Positions 1 through 12,137 of a stretch of DNA of 64,000 nt are shown piece after piece (within the stretch, counting starts at the first letter, position 1; the number at the start of each line of letters is the position of its first letter). Origin of the DNA: Hermatobates lingyangjiaoensis (lineage: Eukaryota; Arthropoda; Insecta; Hemiptera; Hermatobatidae); assembly GCA_026182355.1 (NCBI GenBank), contig JAPFBL010000366.1, positions 1 to 64,000 of the forward strand, read 5' to 3'. Below the pieces are notes generated by a model. It was not told the DNA's origin. It was given only the letters and a program-made list of their open reading frames with translations, and did not search any database. The translations under genes were made by a program, and so were the position numbers.

Positions 1-916
1 CGCTATATCTGTTACACTTGAATTCAGCTTCCCAGCGTTTGACAGTGGAAAATTAATGGCTATCCTCCCCTAAGGTCTGGACCATATACTTATAGACTTC
101 AGATGATGATACGTCTGTCGTGTATCTTTTTAATATGAAGATACTTAATGACTCCGTGATACTAAATTTTCCTCATTATCAGTTGATATGCGTAAGTTAT
201 TTCAATTCAACAACCTGTTCAAAACAAAACAAAAAGAGTTAGTATACGCAAACGTAGTATTCAGACATGTATGTTAGATAGTGACTCACTGTGAGGACAT
301 ATTTTTACTTACATACCTTACAGATTTATTTAAGATTCAATACGTTTCATTCACCTTCATGTAGACTCTATTCCATTAGGCAAAACGGTGACCTGTTTTT
401 GTTATAATGAAATTTAATCGTGAAACTTTGGCACAGTGTATTATTTCTTATTTTTCTTTTTTTTTTTTACAGAAACCAAATTTCAAATTGATTTCAATTT
501 AAACCCTTATCTGGTCATAAAGGATATTTTACTCTGTATAAGCAATTCTTTTATATAATCAATTTTTATGATTATGATGGTAATAAAAACAAAAATAGTA
601 ATTGATTTGACCAATTGTTTATTTTATTATATTTTTATTTTTACTATTTTTATTACCTTTGATTTATATTTTTTATTTAGAGTACTGGTTTACCTGTTTT
701 TTTATTTACTTAAATATCCAATTGTAAAGAAATATATTCGACCACTCAATGTAGTCATCTTCAATGTAAGCTACAATTTTTCCTTCTTCTATTGCATAAA
801 GTTTTCTGCAATTTTAAATTGAAAACGCATTAACAAAAGCAAATTTAATTGCTAAAATGTAGAAAGCTGCAACAAAAAATAGACAAAACAAATTCGCAAA
901 ACATATATTTCAAATA
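1..916. other. AT-rich stretch without recognised features
   Basis: Probably an intron or 5' flank of the zinc-finger gene. Small ORFs here are low-complexity Phe/Ile/Tyr-rich and have no family signature. Confidence 0.4.
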
Positions 917-1075
917 TGCAATCAGTTATTATGTGGTATTTACTCATTGTAGGGTAAAAAGCTAATGCGGAAGAACACCACGTGTTCAAAACGTGTTGTT
1001 TATACTAGTTTATACGATTAAATTTTTATATGTGGAGACCGTTTCATTAGCTTTTTACTCTACATATATTTCAGT
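917..1075. repeat. foldback repeat, truncated copy of the element at 63650-63845
   Basis: Shares TGTAGGGTAAAAA, the hairpin GAACAC-loop-GTGTTC and the segment TATGTGGAGACC with the copy at the far end of the window. The left arm is shortened by a deletion so the inverted repeat is incomplete. It carries the hammerhead-like hairpin described under findings in decayed form. Confidence 0.7.
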
Positions 1076-1212
1076 TGAAATTCTATTACTTATTTTGAAC
1101 GAATGCAGTGCTTTTATTTGAAAGATAAATAATGAAAGTAAAAATGTTAGAATTTATGAATAAAATAATTTTGTATTGAATATTATTTGCAATAAATATG
1201 ATGTTGTTTCAG

Positions 1213-1275
1213 ATGGAAGAAGATAGTGTTGAAGCAATGCTTGCTAGAATGAATGAAGAAGTTGCTGCCCCTAAG
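1213..1275 (+). CDS. zinc-finger gene, first visible coding exon
   Basis: A TTTCAG acceptor immediately precedes ATG, and the exon ends CCTAAG before GTAAAG. It encodes 21 residues and ends in phase 0. The low-complexity acidic sequence cannot be recognised on its own; it is assigned because the phase joins exactly to the exon at 3536. Confidence 0.7.
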
Positions 1276-3684
1276 GTAAAGGGTTGAATTCTGCCCTAGT
1301 GGATTATGTAGCCCAGAGGTTCCCAAAGTGGGTTTCGCGGAACCCAGGGGTTCCTTAACGGACTGTCTAGAGTTCCTTGAAAAACATTTAGTAAAAACAT
1401 TTTTCTAAAAAAAATTTTTTGTGTCACATGAAACCGAAAAATATTTATATCTTCTACCCATAAGTAGAAGTGGTCAAAATTTTTTCATATTTAAGATGAA
1501 TCACTAGTCAGTTTTTGGAACTATCTGATTCCCGAATTTCCTGCTGTTGAAAAAGTAGCTCTTCACACATTGCTGCTGTTTCCCACTACCTAATTACGTG
1601 AAACTGAATTTTCCGTTTAAACTGCCATAGAAACCAAATACCGAAGTAGACTTAATGCTGGGGCTAACTTGAGAATCAAACTCTCAAGGTTTTTCATTGC
1701 AACAAGGTATTACATACATACTATTTAAAACGGCATATGAAAATATTTATATTATGATTGTATACAGTCATTAGCATCTGGGGTTCCCGGAAAAGTTATG
1801 GAACCAAAAAGGGTTCCGCGTCGAAAAAAGTTTGAAAAATTCTGATGTAGCCAATTGTTTATACATTCCTATTACTTCATGTATATTGTTAGTATCACAG
1901 AAGTTAGTATACTTTAAATCAACAAAGGTAAATATCGTTTTATGTCGTATAGTTCTCTTGGTTATATTACTACTTATTGCTTCACGTATACTAATATACG
2001 AGGTAATGTTCCCTTTTTTTAATTTATAAAGTATTATTTCAGTTCTTTTAAAGTATGGAAATAATCGTATATATGTGTTTAAACAAGCGTCTCAGCTCTG
2101 AGGAATAAATATTTTTCTTTTTATTTTCCAATTTTAATTCTTTGGTGTGTATCCTTGTTGAAGCAATGAACGTGTGTTACGGTATACGTCTTACTATAAT
2201 TATATATTATGCATTTACAAATATAGCTGAGATATATGTAAAACTATTCAATTATTTTACCTATATTGAAAGATTTAGAGTTAAGAGAGTCGGAAGTTAA
2301 AGTTGGGCTCTTGAAAATATTTAGAGTCGGGCAGTTATCATCCGACTCGAATCTGTAAGGTATTCAGAAAAAAATGGTCGGAAAACACCTCCCACCCTTG
2401 ACGTAATTACAAAAAGTGGAAAAAAAATTGTTTAGAATTGTAAAACTTGTAGCTCTTATTACGAATTTCTAACTAATTTTTTGTATTACATCACTTGTAA
2501 TAAAATTAAGAAGAAACGTCACATTCTTATAATTTATAATTTAATTATAAATTATAATCAAAATCCGTGAAAATTTATAAAATGTAGAGTTATATTCAGA
2601 TTTACTGTTGTATTTGTTAAAGTTAAACAGGACTGTTGGAAATAATAGTGTTAACGAGATCTATTGGGAAGTTATTATTGATTAAGATGGTTTTTATTTG
2701 TTTTATATTTTTATTATGATATATGGGATTACTGAGATGAAGGGCTCTATTTTTTAAGGCATGGCAAAATTAAGTTTTTGATTTATTGGATGGTGGGAGT
2801 TAAAGTTGAGGTGTCTATCTGTTTTGTGAGGTTTTCATATGTACATCATCTTCTTATAATTTAATTACTGGTTTATCTGGTGACACATTTTATTTTGTAT
2901 AGATCCTTCACTATCCTTCTAATTATAGACAATAGCGTCATACCTTGTAAGATGATCTGGGAGTCGTTGGAGCGCTTTCCAAGACTCCAAGATCATCTTA
3001 CGAGGTTTGACGGTTTGCCGTATTAATAATATAAATCATACTAACCTCAGTAGTAATAATAATATGCATGTATTTAAAAAGTCTTTTATCGATTGAAACT
3101 TTAATTCAGTTTAATGTTTTAAAATTTCAGTTGCATGAAAGATCATTTGTAAATTTGAATCTTTGCTCTAAGAACTGGCTGGTTGGTTGACCTGTGATTG
3201 AACAGTGAATTGACTTGTCAGTGTACAGTGTATCGAAGTGAGTGTCTTTATTGTAAATGAGAGAAAGGACAATTAATCAATTGTCTAGTTTTAATAAGAG
3301 AACAATAAAAATAGTTTAATAAATTTAATAATAAAACAATAGTTTATTTGTCCTTTCTCTAAACACTTCCACATTACACATATATTATTATTCATCATAG
3401 AAACTACAATGGCAATATTATAATGTGTAATATATAAGTAAATAATTTTCTGAGATAAATTTTTCTCAAAATAAGTTCCTATTACTTAGTACTGTAAGAT
3501 TTCTTATATCTATTGATTGCATCCTGTTCTTTTAGGTCTATTGCAAAGGTGATTTAGAAGACGATTTATTCTGCGACGAGGAGGAGGACTTTTGTCATAT
3601 ATGTGGTATGCTCATTCAGAATATGTTTCTCTACCTCAAAGATTCAACTAAAATATGGAGTTTGGTCAGGGTTTCAAACTCCTT

Positions 3685-3743
<59 letters not shown>

Positions 3744-4497
3744 ACCATAACTATATATAACCATAACTGCTGGTGGTATGGTTCAATGTGGACGTCGTGG
3801 ATGTCTTACTTGTCCTATCATCAATCCTGTTCCTTCCTTTACCTCTGTCCATAGTAAACGCACCTACCCTATCTCTCACAAGACCTCTTGTACCTCTGGT
3901 AACTGCGTTTACCGTTTGGATTGCACCCAGTGTGATTCTTTTTATGTGGGTTTGGCTTCCACCAAGCTAAGCCTGCGTATGAATAATCACAGGTCATCCG
4001 TTGGCAAACGCAGTGACCTTCCCGTTGCTACTCATGCCAGTTCTCACGGACTCAGTTTTAATGACTGTTTCCGTGTACAGGTCCTGAGGCAGATTGATCA
4101 GACTAATTCGAAAGTTACTCTGAGAGCTTCAGAAGAAGCACTTATTAGTCTTCTGGGCGGTAGATCGGCTCCTGGGCTTAACCTCAATCGTTGATTTTTA
4201 TTTTTTTATTTTTTTTTATTTATTTTTTTTTATTTTTTTTTTAAAGTTGTTATCAGCTTTTAATTTTATTTTAGTTAAATGTTTTCATTTTTTAATTTTT
4301 ATTTGGCTTTTATCTCTTTATCTTCCCTGTCTACCTTTCCTCCGAAAGTTGGCTACACTGTTTGAGTGCTTCAGTTCGAACGCTAAGTCAGTCGTTATCA
4401 GCCTTTGGAGCGATTCACTTCTTTTCCTGAAGACGAGGACATCGAAATATAGTAGTGAGTTCAGTGGTTTCCTTTCTATGTGTTCTTTTTTAAAATC

Positions 4498-4528
<31 letters not shown>

Positions 4529-7500
4529 GTTCAATATAAACAAAGAAACATAGAGAAATCAGAAGAACACACTTACAGTCTCTAATTTTCGGTTTGAACC
4601 GTCTTCAGGAGAGATAAGAGAGGGAAACCAAGCGCACTGGATCAGAGACGGTTGGAGACCAACAGTGTTGCCGCATGCGCGCCCGTTCACAGAAAATAAG
4701 GTAGACAGGAATCAATTTATAATTAATTTATACTTTATAAAATAAAATAATGGAATATGAAAACAATAAATATATAAAAAAGAAAAAATTGAAAAAATAA
4801 GGGAAATTGATACAGAGAAATTGATACATAAACAAAAGTGCTGACTAAGCTATGATAAAATAAAATAAAACTAAGAATACAAATAATAATAACAAATGAA
4901 ATAATTTAATAAAAAATGTGAAAAGGCAAGGAACTTTTAGACATTATCGCTTTAGATTGAGGCCAGGTGCACTACGCGCACTTAATAGCCAAATATGGGC
5001 TTCTTCGGAGGCTCGTAGTGTGAGATCTTTGCTGTTAGGGGGTATTTGTCGCAGAATCTGTAACCTGTAGCACTCATTAAAAGGGAGACCGTGGCTATTG
5101 GCATGTATGGCAATGGGAAGATGGGAGCGACTATTGACTGAAGCTCTGTGATTGTTCATACGGAGACTAAGCTTGGTGGATGCTTGGCCTACGTAGAACG
5201 AATCACACTTGGTACACTCCAAACGGTACACACAGTTTTTGGAGGTACACGAGCAGTCAGTTGCAACAGGATAGAGGGTGTTATGGGGGGGAGCTGTGAA
5301 GTGTGGTTGGGGATTTATAATGGGACACGTGAGGCAACCTCGACGTCCGCACAGTTGCGCTCCAGAGGGCAAACTGTTTGCCCTCGTGGAGGTTAGCTTC
5401 CTGTGCGAAAGAAAATTGCCAAGGTTGGGAGGACGTCTGTAGGATAGGTGTGGCGGATTAGGAAAGGTTTTGGAGGTGGCTGGGGAAGAGGATATGATCG
5501 GGAAAAGTTCTTTAATGATGGTACCCAGTCTGTGGATACCTGGGAAGTAGGTTGTTATAAGGTAGGGAGACCCAGAGGGAGAGGAAGAGGAGGTTGATGT
5601 AGGATTGTGTGGGGTCGTGGCAGGAACCAGTCTTCTGGTTAGGAAGGGGAGAGGGTAACCTCGCTCTACAAATTTACTTTTTAGGCTATTGATATGTAGG
5701 TGTTTATCTTGTAGTCTGTTACAAATCCGGTGAATTCGTATGGAGAGGGATCTCGGAATGGATTTCTTAATGTGGGGAGGGTGGCAGCTATTGAAGTGTA
5801 GATATAAATGGGGATTAGAGGGTTTAGAATGGACGGAAGTAATGAGAGAACTATTGTTGAGGGTGATATCGACATCAAGAAAGGTAGTGGATCTGTTGGA
5901 AATGTTATGGGTAAAGGAGATGGAAGAGCAAAAAGATTTGAAGTTGTCGATGAAGACTTCTAACTCGGAAATGCCATGGGTCCAGATAAAGAAGATGTCA
6001 TCGATGAAGCGGGTATACAGTGAGGGAAGAAGGTGGCAGGTTTGGAAAAAACTATTTTCAAGGTGAGCCATGAACAGATTGGCAAAGGAGGGAGCCATTC
6101 TAGTTCCCATGGCCGTTCCTTTGATTTGCAGGTAAAAGTCTTCATCGAACTTGAAAGCATTGTGTTTGAGGACGAAGGAGGCTAAGGTGATAATGAAGTC
6201 AGTGGATGGCGAATGAGGGAGTGGTCTGGAAGAGAGGAAGTAGCGCAAAGCGGTTAAGCCCTCACTGTGATCTATGACAGTGTACAACGAGGTTACATCC
6301 ATAGTTACAAGGAGGATTGGATAAGGGGGAGATTCAGGCAGGGATACACTTTTGATTTTATCTAGGAAGTGAAAGGAATCTTTACAGAAAGAATGTTGAC
6401 TGCTCACTAGTGGTTGCAGAATAAAATCTACGAACGCTGAAATTCGCTCAGTGAGACAGCCGTAGCTGGAAACTATGGGTCTCCCGGGAGGTGGATTATT
6501 GGGCATTTGAAAGGTAAATGTAAGTGTGTTCTTCTGATTTCTCTATGTTTCTTTGTTTATATTGAACTATATTTGTCCGTTTTGGATCGTATTTCCAACG
6601 AAAAAAAGTGTTTTAGTGCCCACAAACCCTTTCAAATGCCCAATAATCCACCTCCCGGGAGACCCATAGTTTCCAGCTACGGCTGTCTCACTGAGCGAAT
6701 TTCAGCGTTCGTAGATTTTATTCTGCAACCACTAGTGAGCAGTCAACATTCTTTCTGTAAAGATTCCTTTCACTTCCTAGATAAAATCAAAAGTGTATCC
6801 CTGCCTGAATCTCCCCCTTATCCAATCCTCCTTGTAACTATGGATGTAACCTCGTTGTACACTGTCATAGATCACAGTGAGGGCTTAACCGCTTTGCGCT
6901 ACTTCCTCTCTTCCAGACCACTCCCTCATTCGCCATCCACTGACTTCATTATCACCTTAGCCTCCTTCGTCCTCAAACACAATGCTTTCAAGTTCGATGA
7001 AGACTTTTACCTGCAAATCAAAGGAACGGCCATGGGAACTAGAATGGCTCCCTCCTTTGCCAATCTGTTCATGGCTCACCTTGAAAATAGTTTTTTCCAA
7101 ACCTGCCACCTTCTTCCCTCACTGTATACCCGCTTCATCGATGACATCTTCTTTATCTGGACCCATGGCATTTCCGAGTTAGAAGTCTTCATCGACAACT
7201 TCAAATCTTTTTGCTCTTCCATCTCCTTTACCCATAACATTTCCAACAGATCCACTACCTTTCTTGATGTCGATATCACCCTCAACAATAGTTCTCTCAT
7301 TACTTCCGTCCATTCTAAACCCTCTAATCCCCATTTATATCTACACTTCAATAGCTGCCACCCTCCCCACATTAAGAAATCCATTCCGAGATCCCTCTCC
7401 ATACGAATTCACCGGATTTGTAACAGACTACAAGATAAACACCTACATATCAATAGCCTAAAAAGTAAATTTGTAGAGCGAGGTTACCCTCTCCCCTTCC

Positions 7501-10372
7501 TAACCAGAAGACTGGTTCCTGCCACGACCCCACACAATCCTACATCAACCTCCTCTTCCTCTCCCTCTGGGTCTCCCTACCTTATAACAACCTACTTCCC
7601 AGGTATCCACAGACTGGGTACCATCATTAAAGAACTTTTCCCGATCATATCCTCTTCCCCAGCCACCTCCAAAACCTTTCCTAATCCGCCACACCTATCC
7701 TACAGACGTCCTCCCAACCTTGGCAATTTTCTTTCGCACAGGAAGCTAACCTCCACGAGGGCAAACAGTTTGCCCTCTGGAGCGCAACTGTGCGGACGTC
7801 GAGGTTGCCTCACGTGTCCCATTATAAATCCCCAACCACACTTCACAGCTCCCCCCCATAACACCCTCTATCCTGTTGCAACTGACTGCTCGTGTACCTC
7901 CAAAAACTGTGTGTACCGTTTGGAGTGTACCAAGTGTGATTCGTTCTACATAGGCCAAGCATCCACCAAGCTTAGTCTCCGTATGAACAATCACAGAGCT
8001 TCAGTCAATAGTCGCTCCCATCTTCCCATTGCCATACATGCCAATAGCCACGGTCTCCTTTTAATGAGTGCTACAGGTTACAGATTCTGCGACAAATACC
8101 CCCTAACAGCAAAGATCTCACACTACGAGCCTCCGAAGAAGCCCATATTTGGCTATTAAGTGCGCGTAGTGCACCTGGCCTCAATCTAAAGCGATAATGT
8201 CTAAAAGTTCCTTGCCTTTTCACATTTTTTATTAAATTATTTCATTTGTTATTATTATTTGTATTCTTAGTTTTATTTTATTTTATCATAGCTTAGTCAG
8301 CACTTTTGTTTATGTATCAATTTCTCTGTATCAATTTCCCTTATTTTTTCAATTTTTTCTTTTTTATATATTTATTGTTTTCATATTCCATTATTTTATT
8401 TTATAAAGTATAAATTAATTATAAATTGATTCCTGTCTACCTTATTTTCTGTGAACGGGCGCGCATGCGGCAACACTGTTGGTCTCCAACCGTCTCTGAT
8501 CCAGTGCGCTTGGTTTCCCTCTCTTATCTCTCCTGAAGACGGTTCAAACCGAAAATTAGAGACTGTAAGTGTGTTCTTCTGATTTCTCTATGTTTCTTTG
8601 TTTATATTGAACTATATTTGTCCGTTTTGGATCGTATTTCCAACGAAAAAAAGTGTATATATATATATATATATATATAATCAGTAGGGTTTTTGACTCT
8701 GACGAATACCGCTTGTTACGGCTGAAAGATCTTAGTCTTTTGAGGAGTAGGCCATATAAAAGAAAATAAACTCCTTCCTAGGCCTGTTTTGATATTAAGG
8801 GGTGTACCCAGCTTTCCAGCCATATCAGGGATAATAGCAGAACAGATTGATGCTTTTTCCTAGGCCAACGTTTCGATGTATTTGTACATCATCTTTAGGG
8901 CTAAAATTAGAGTAAGAACTATAATACATTTACCAAAACAATTTACAACTCACATAGAGAACTAGCACAAATTATTGAGACCAACAGATACATACAAAAG
9001 ATTATTTTATAATCAGAGTTTTTAAGTACACATCTATTTCAAAGTATCAAACAAAATGAAATTAGTTTTACCTTGGAAAGTGTGGTAATGGTTATTTAAG
9101 TTACATGAGAATTAATTGGTTATAGCATTACTTTGTTATAACAAAGTAGTGTTTTTCGTACCTATAACCATTTGTGTTAGTTCTCTATGTGAGTTGTAGA
9201 TTGTTTTGGTAAATGTATTATAATTCTTACTCTAATTTTAGCCCTGAAGATGATCTACAAATACATCGAAACGTTTGCCTAGGAAGGAGTTTATTTTCTT
9301 TTATATGACCTAGCCCTCAATAACAAAACATGCAATAGAATAGAAGGGGTCAAAAACAATTTATTGAGATTATATATGTATATATAAATTTATAATCAAC
9401 AATAACTCTTGATATAATATATGAATTAAACACCACAATAAACAAGTATATATTAATTACAATGCTCTAAGTTGTTGTAACGAAAGGCCTTAGAGCATTG
9501 TAATTAATATATGGTATATTTGTTTATTGTGGTGTTTAATTCATATATATATATATATATATAATATATATTATATATATATATATATATGATATATATA
9601 TTGTAACAGGAAAACGATCCAAAAGGACAAACGTTTCACGATGAATCACAAACACAGAACTAAGGAACAAACACACTTATTGTCTCTAATTTTTGGTTGA
9701 ACCGTCATCAGGAGAGTTGAGAAAGGGACACCAAGCGCACTTGTGAAGCGACGGTTGGAGACCAACAGTGTGGTTCACCCGTGCCCGGTTCAAGTTAGGT
9801 AAGAGAAATTAACTAAGAATAAGCTAAGAAATAGAAAGTGAAAATGAAGAAAATTAGGAAATATAAATAATAAAAACTTAAAAGATAATAATGAAGAAAA
9901 TAAGAGGAAAATAGCTGAAACAAAATAAAATCCAGGAATATGAATAAAGATACTTAAATAATAATAATAATAATAATGAGAATGAGGATGATATTATTAT
10001 TATATCACATATATATCACATATTATTATTATCATTATTATTATTTAAGTATCTATCATTCATATTCCTGGATTTTATTTTGTTTCAGCTATTTTCCTCT
10101 TATTTCCTTCATTATTATCTTTTAAGTTTTTGTTATTTATATTTCCTAATTTTCTTAATTTTCACTTTCTATTTCTTAGCTTATTTTTAGTTAATTTTTC
10201 TTACCTTACTTGAACCGGGCACGGGTGTGACAACACTGTTGGTCTCCAACCGTCGCTTCACAAGTGCGCTTTTGGTGTCCCTTTCTCAACTCTCCTGATG
10301 ACGGTTCAACCGAAAATTAGAGACAGTAAGTGTGTTGTTCCTTAGTGCTGTGTTTGTGATTCATCGTGAAAC

Positions 10373-10408
<36 letters not shown>

Positions 10409-12100
10409 ACTATTTACCTTTTTAATCGAGGTTTGGTCTAGCACTAGCTTGATAAAAGAGAAAAATGGTGTTAAATATATGTGATCGAGATAAGGAAAAC
10501 ATTCGTATACATTTGTATATAAAAAGATTTCACATAAAACACGTGAAATAACAATCAATGATTTCAAGAAAACGATCTTGATGATTTTTGAATATAACTA
10601 CTCCAAATTATAAAAAACTAATTTGGATAGCCAGGTATGAATATGAAGTGTTTCAGAATAGATAAACACTTTTGCTAACTCAATTTCCGGAAAATCCTGG
10701 AAATCAGGAGAAAAAAGAAGGGAGATGGAACAGAAGCGAACCCTTATTGTCTTCAAGGGTTGAAGGCTACCAGATAACTTTTACTTATTTCTTCCCAAAC
10801 TCCCTTGTCTTCTGTGACATACCTGCCTTGTCTTTAAAAAAAAAACCTCTGTGACTTCTCCTTCTTCTCAATACCACAGGAGATGTCCTAAATCATTTGT
10901 CTCAGAATGAGTAAAATTCTGACAAAGACCACTTGTGACTGAAAGACCTTAGCCACGTTTCTGATTTTCTTACCTTGGTTTATATATATATAATATTTGT
11001 GAAGTATAATATACATTAGTACATTATACATAATTCAGTGCATTATATTATATGCACCTGACTGCAGGTGCCCCGAAAGAACATACGCAGAGCACCCATA
11101 GCCTCAAGCTAACCAGGGAAGAATTGAATAAAAATATCACATTACTTTATCAAGAAAATGACCTGAGAAGGCTACACATTCTGGAAGCGCTGTGCATAAG
11201 AGAAAAGAAGCCGAACCTGAACAACCAGACCACGAGCTTCTCAAGAATATTAAAACTGCATGCAGGAACGTAGGATAATATGCACCTGACTGCAGGTGCC
11301 CCGAAAGAACATACGCAGAGCACCCATAGCCTCAAGCTAACCAGGGAAGAATTGAATAAAAATATATATATATATATATATATATATCAATGATCAAACC
11401 ACAAAAAGAAACCCAACTGAGTTGGGTTTTTGACTCTGACGAAGACCGCTTGTTACGGTTGAAAGATCTTAGTCTTGTTTTCCCATTTCTTTTTGTGGTT
11501 TGATCATTGATTGTTATTTCACGTGTTTATGTGAAACCTTTATATATATATATATATATTATTAAAATAAGCAGCAGCTTCTGCATTGACCAGTTTCTTG
11601 TTGACACTCTCTAGTTTTTGTATCACTTTGCGGTGAGACTCTGGTAGCTTCCAAAGAAGGTTAGCAAAAGACATTAACACACACAATAAACATAGGTCAA
11701 ACACGAAAAACTAAATTTTAATCACTGTTAGTTTAGTTTTTCGTGTTTGACCTATGTTTATTGTGTGTGTTAATGTCTTTTGTTAACCTTCTTTGGAAGC
11801 TACCAGAGTCTCACCGCAAAGTGATACGAAAACTAGAGAGTGTTAACAAGAAACTGGTCAATGCAGAAGCTGCTGCTTATTTTAATAACATATGCTTAAG
11901 GGAAGACCTGCTGCCATTGTACACAAATATATATATATATATTTGTATATACTAAGCAGAGTAGCCCTCTGCTTGTGCGAGTGGACGCACGTGCCTCTTC
12001 CTCTTCCCTTCTTCTTCCCTTCTTCTCCCTGACGACGAACTTCAGTTCGAAATATCGACCCAGTAAGTTTTCTCGCTTCTTCTATTTGTTGTCTTTTTTC

Positions 12101-12137
<37 letters not shown>

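Noticed and set aside
5740..6066. 108-codon ORF antisense to the PLE ORF (and mirror at 7076-7402)
   Set aside because: Shadow frames of the RT domain on the opposite strand.
4526..8617. LTR retrotransposon
   Set aside because: No integrase, protease or gag; RT motifs and GIY-YIG endonuclease identify a Penelope-like element, and terminal repeats are partial copies.
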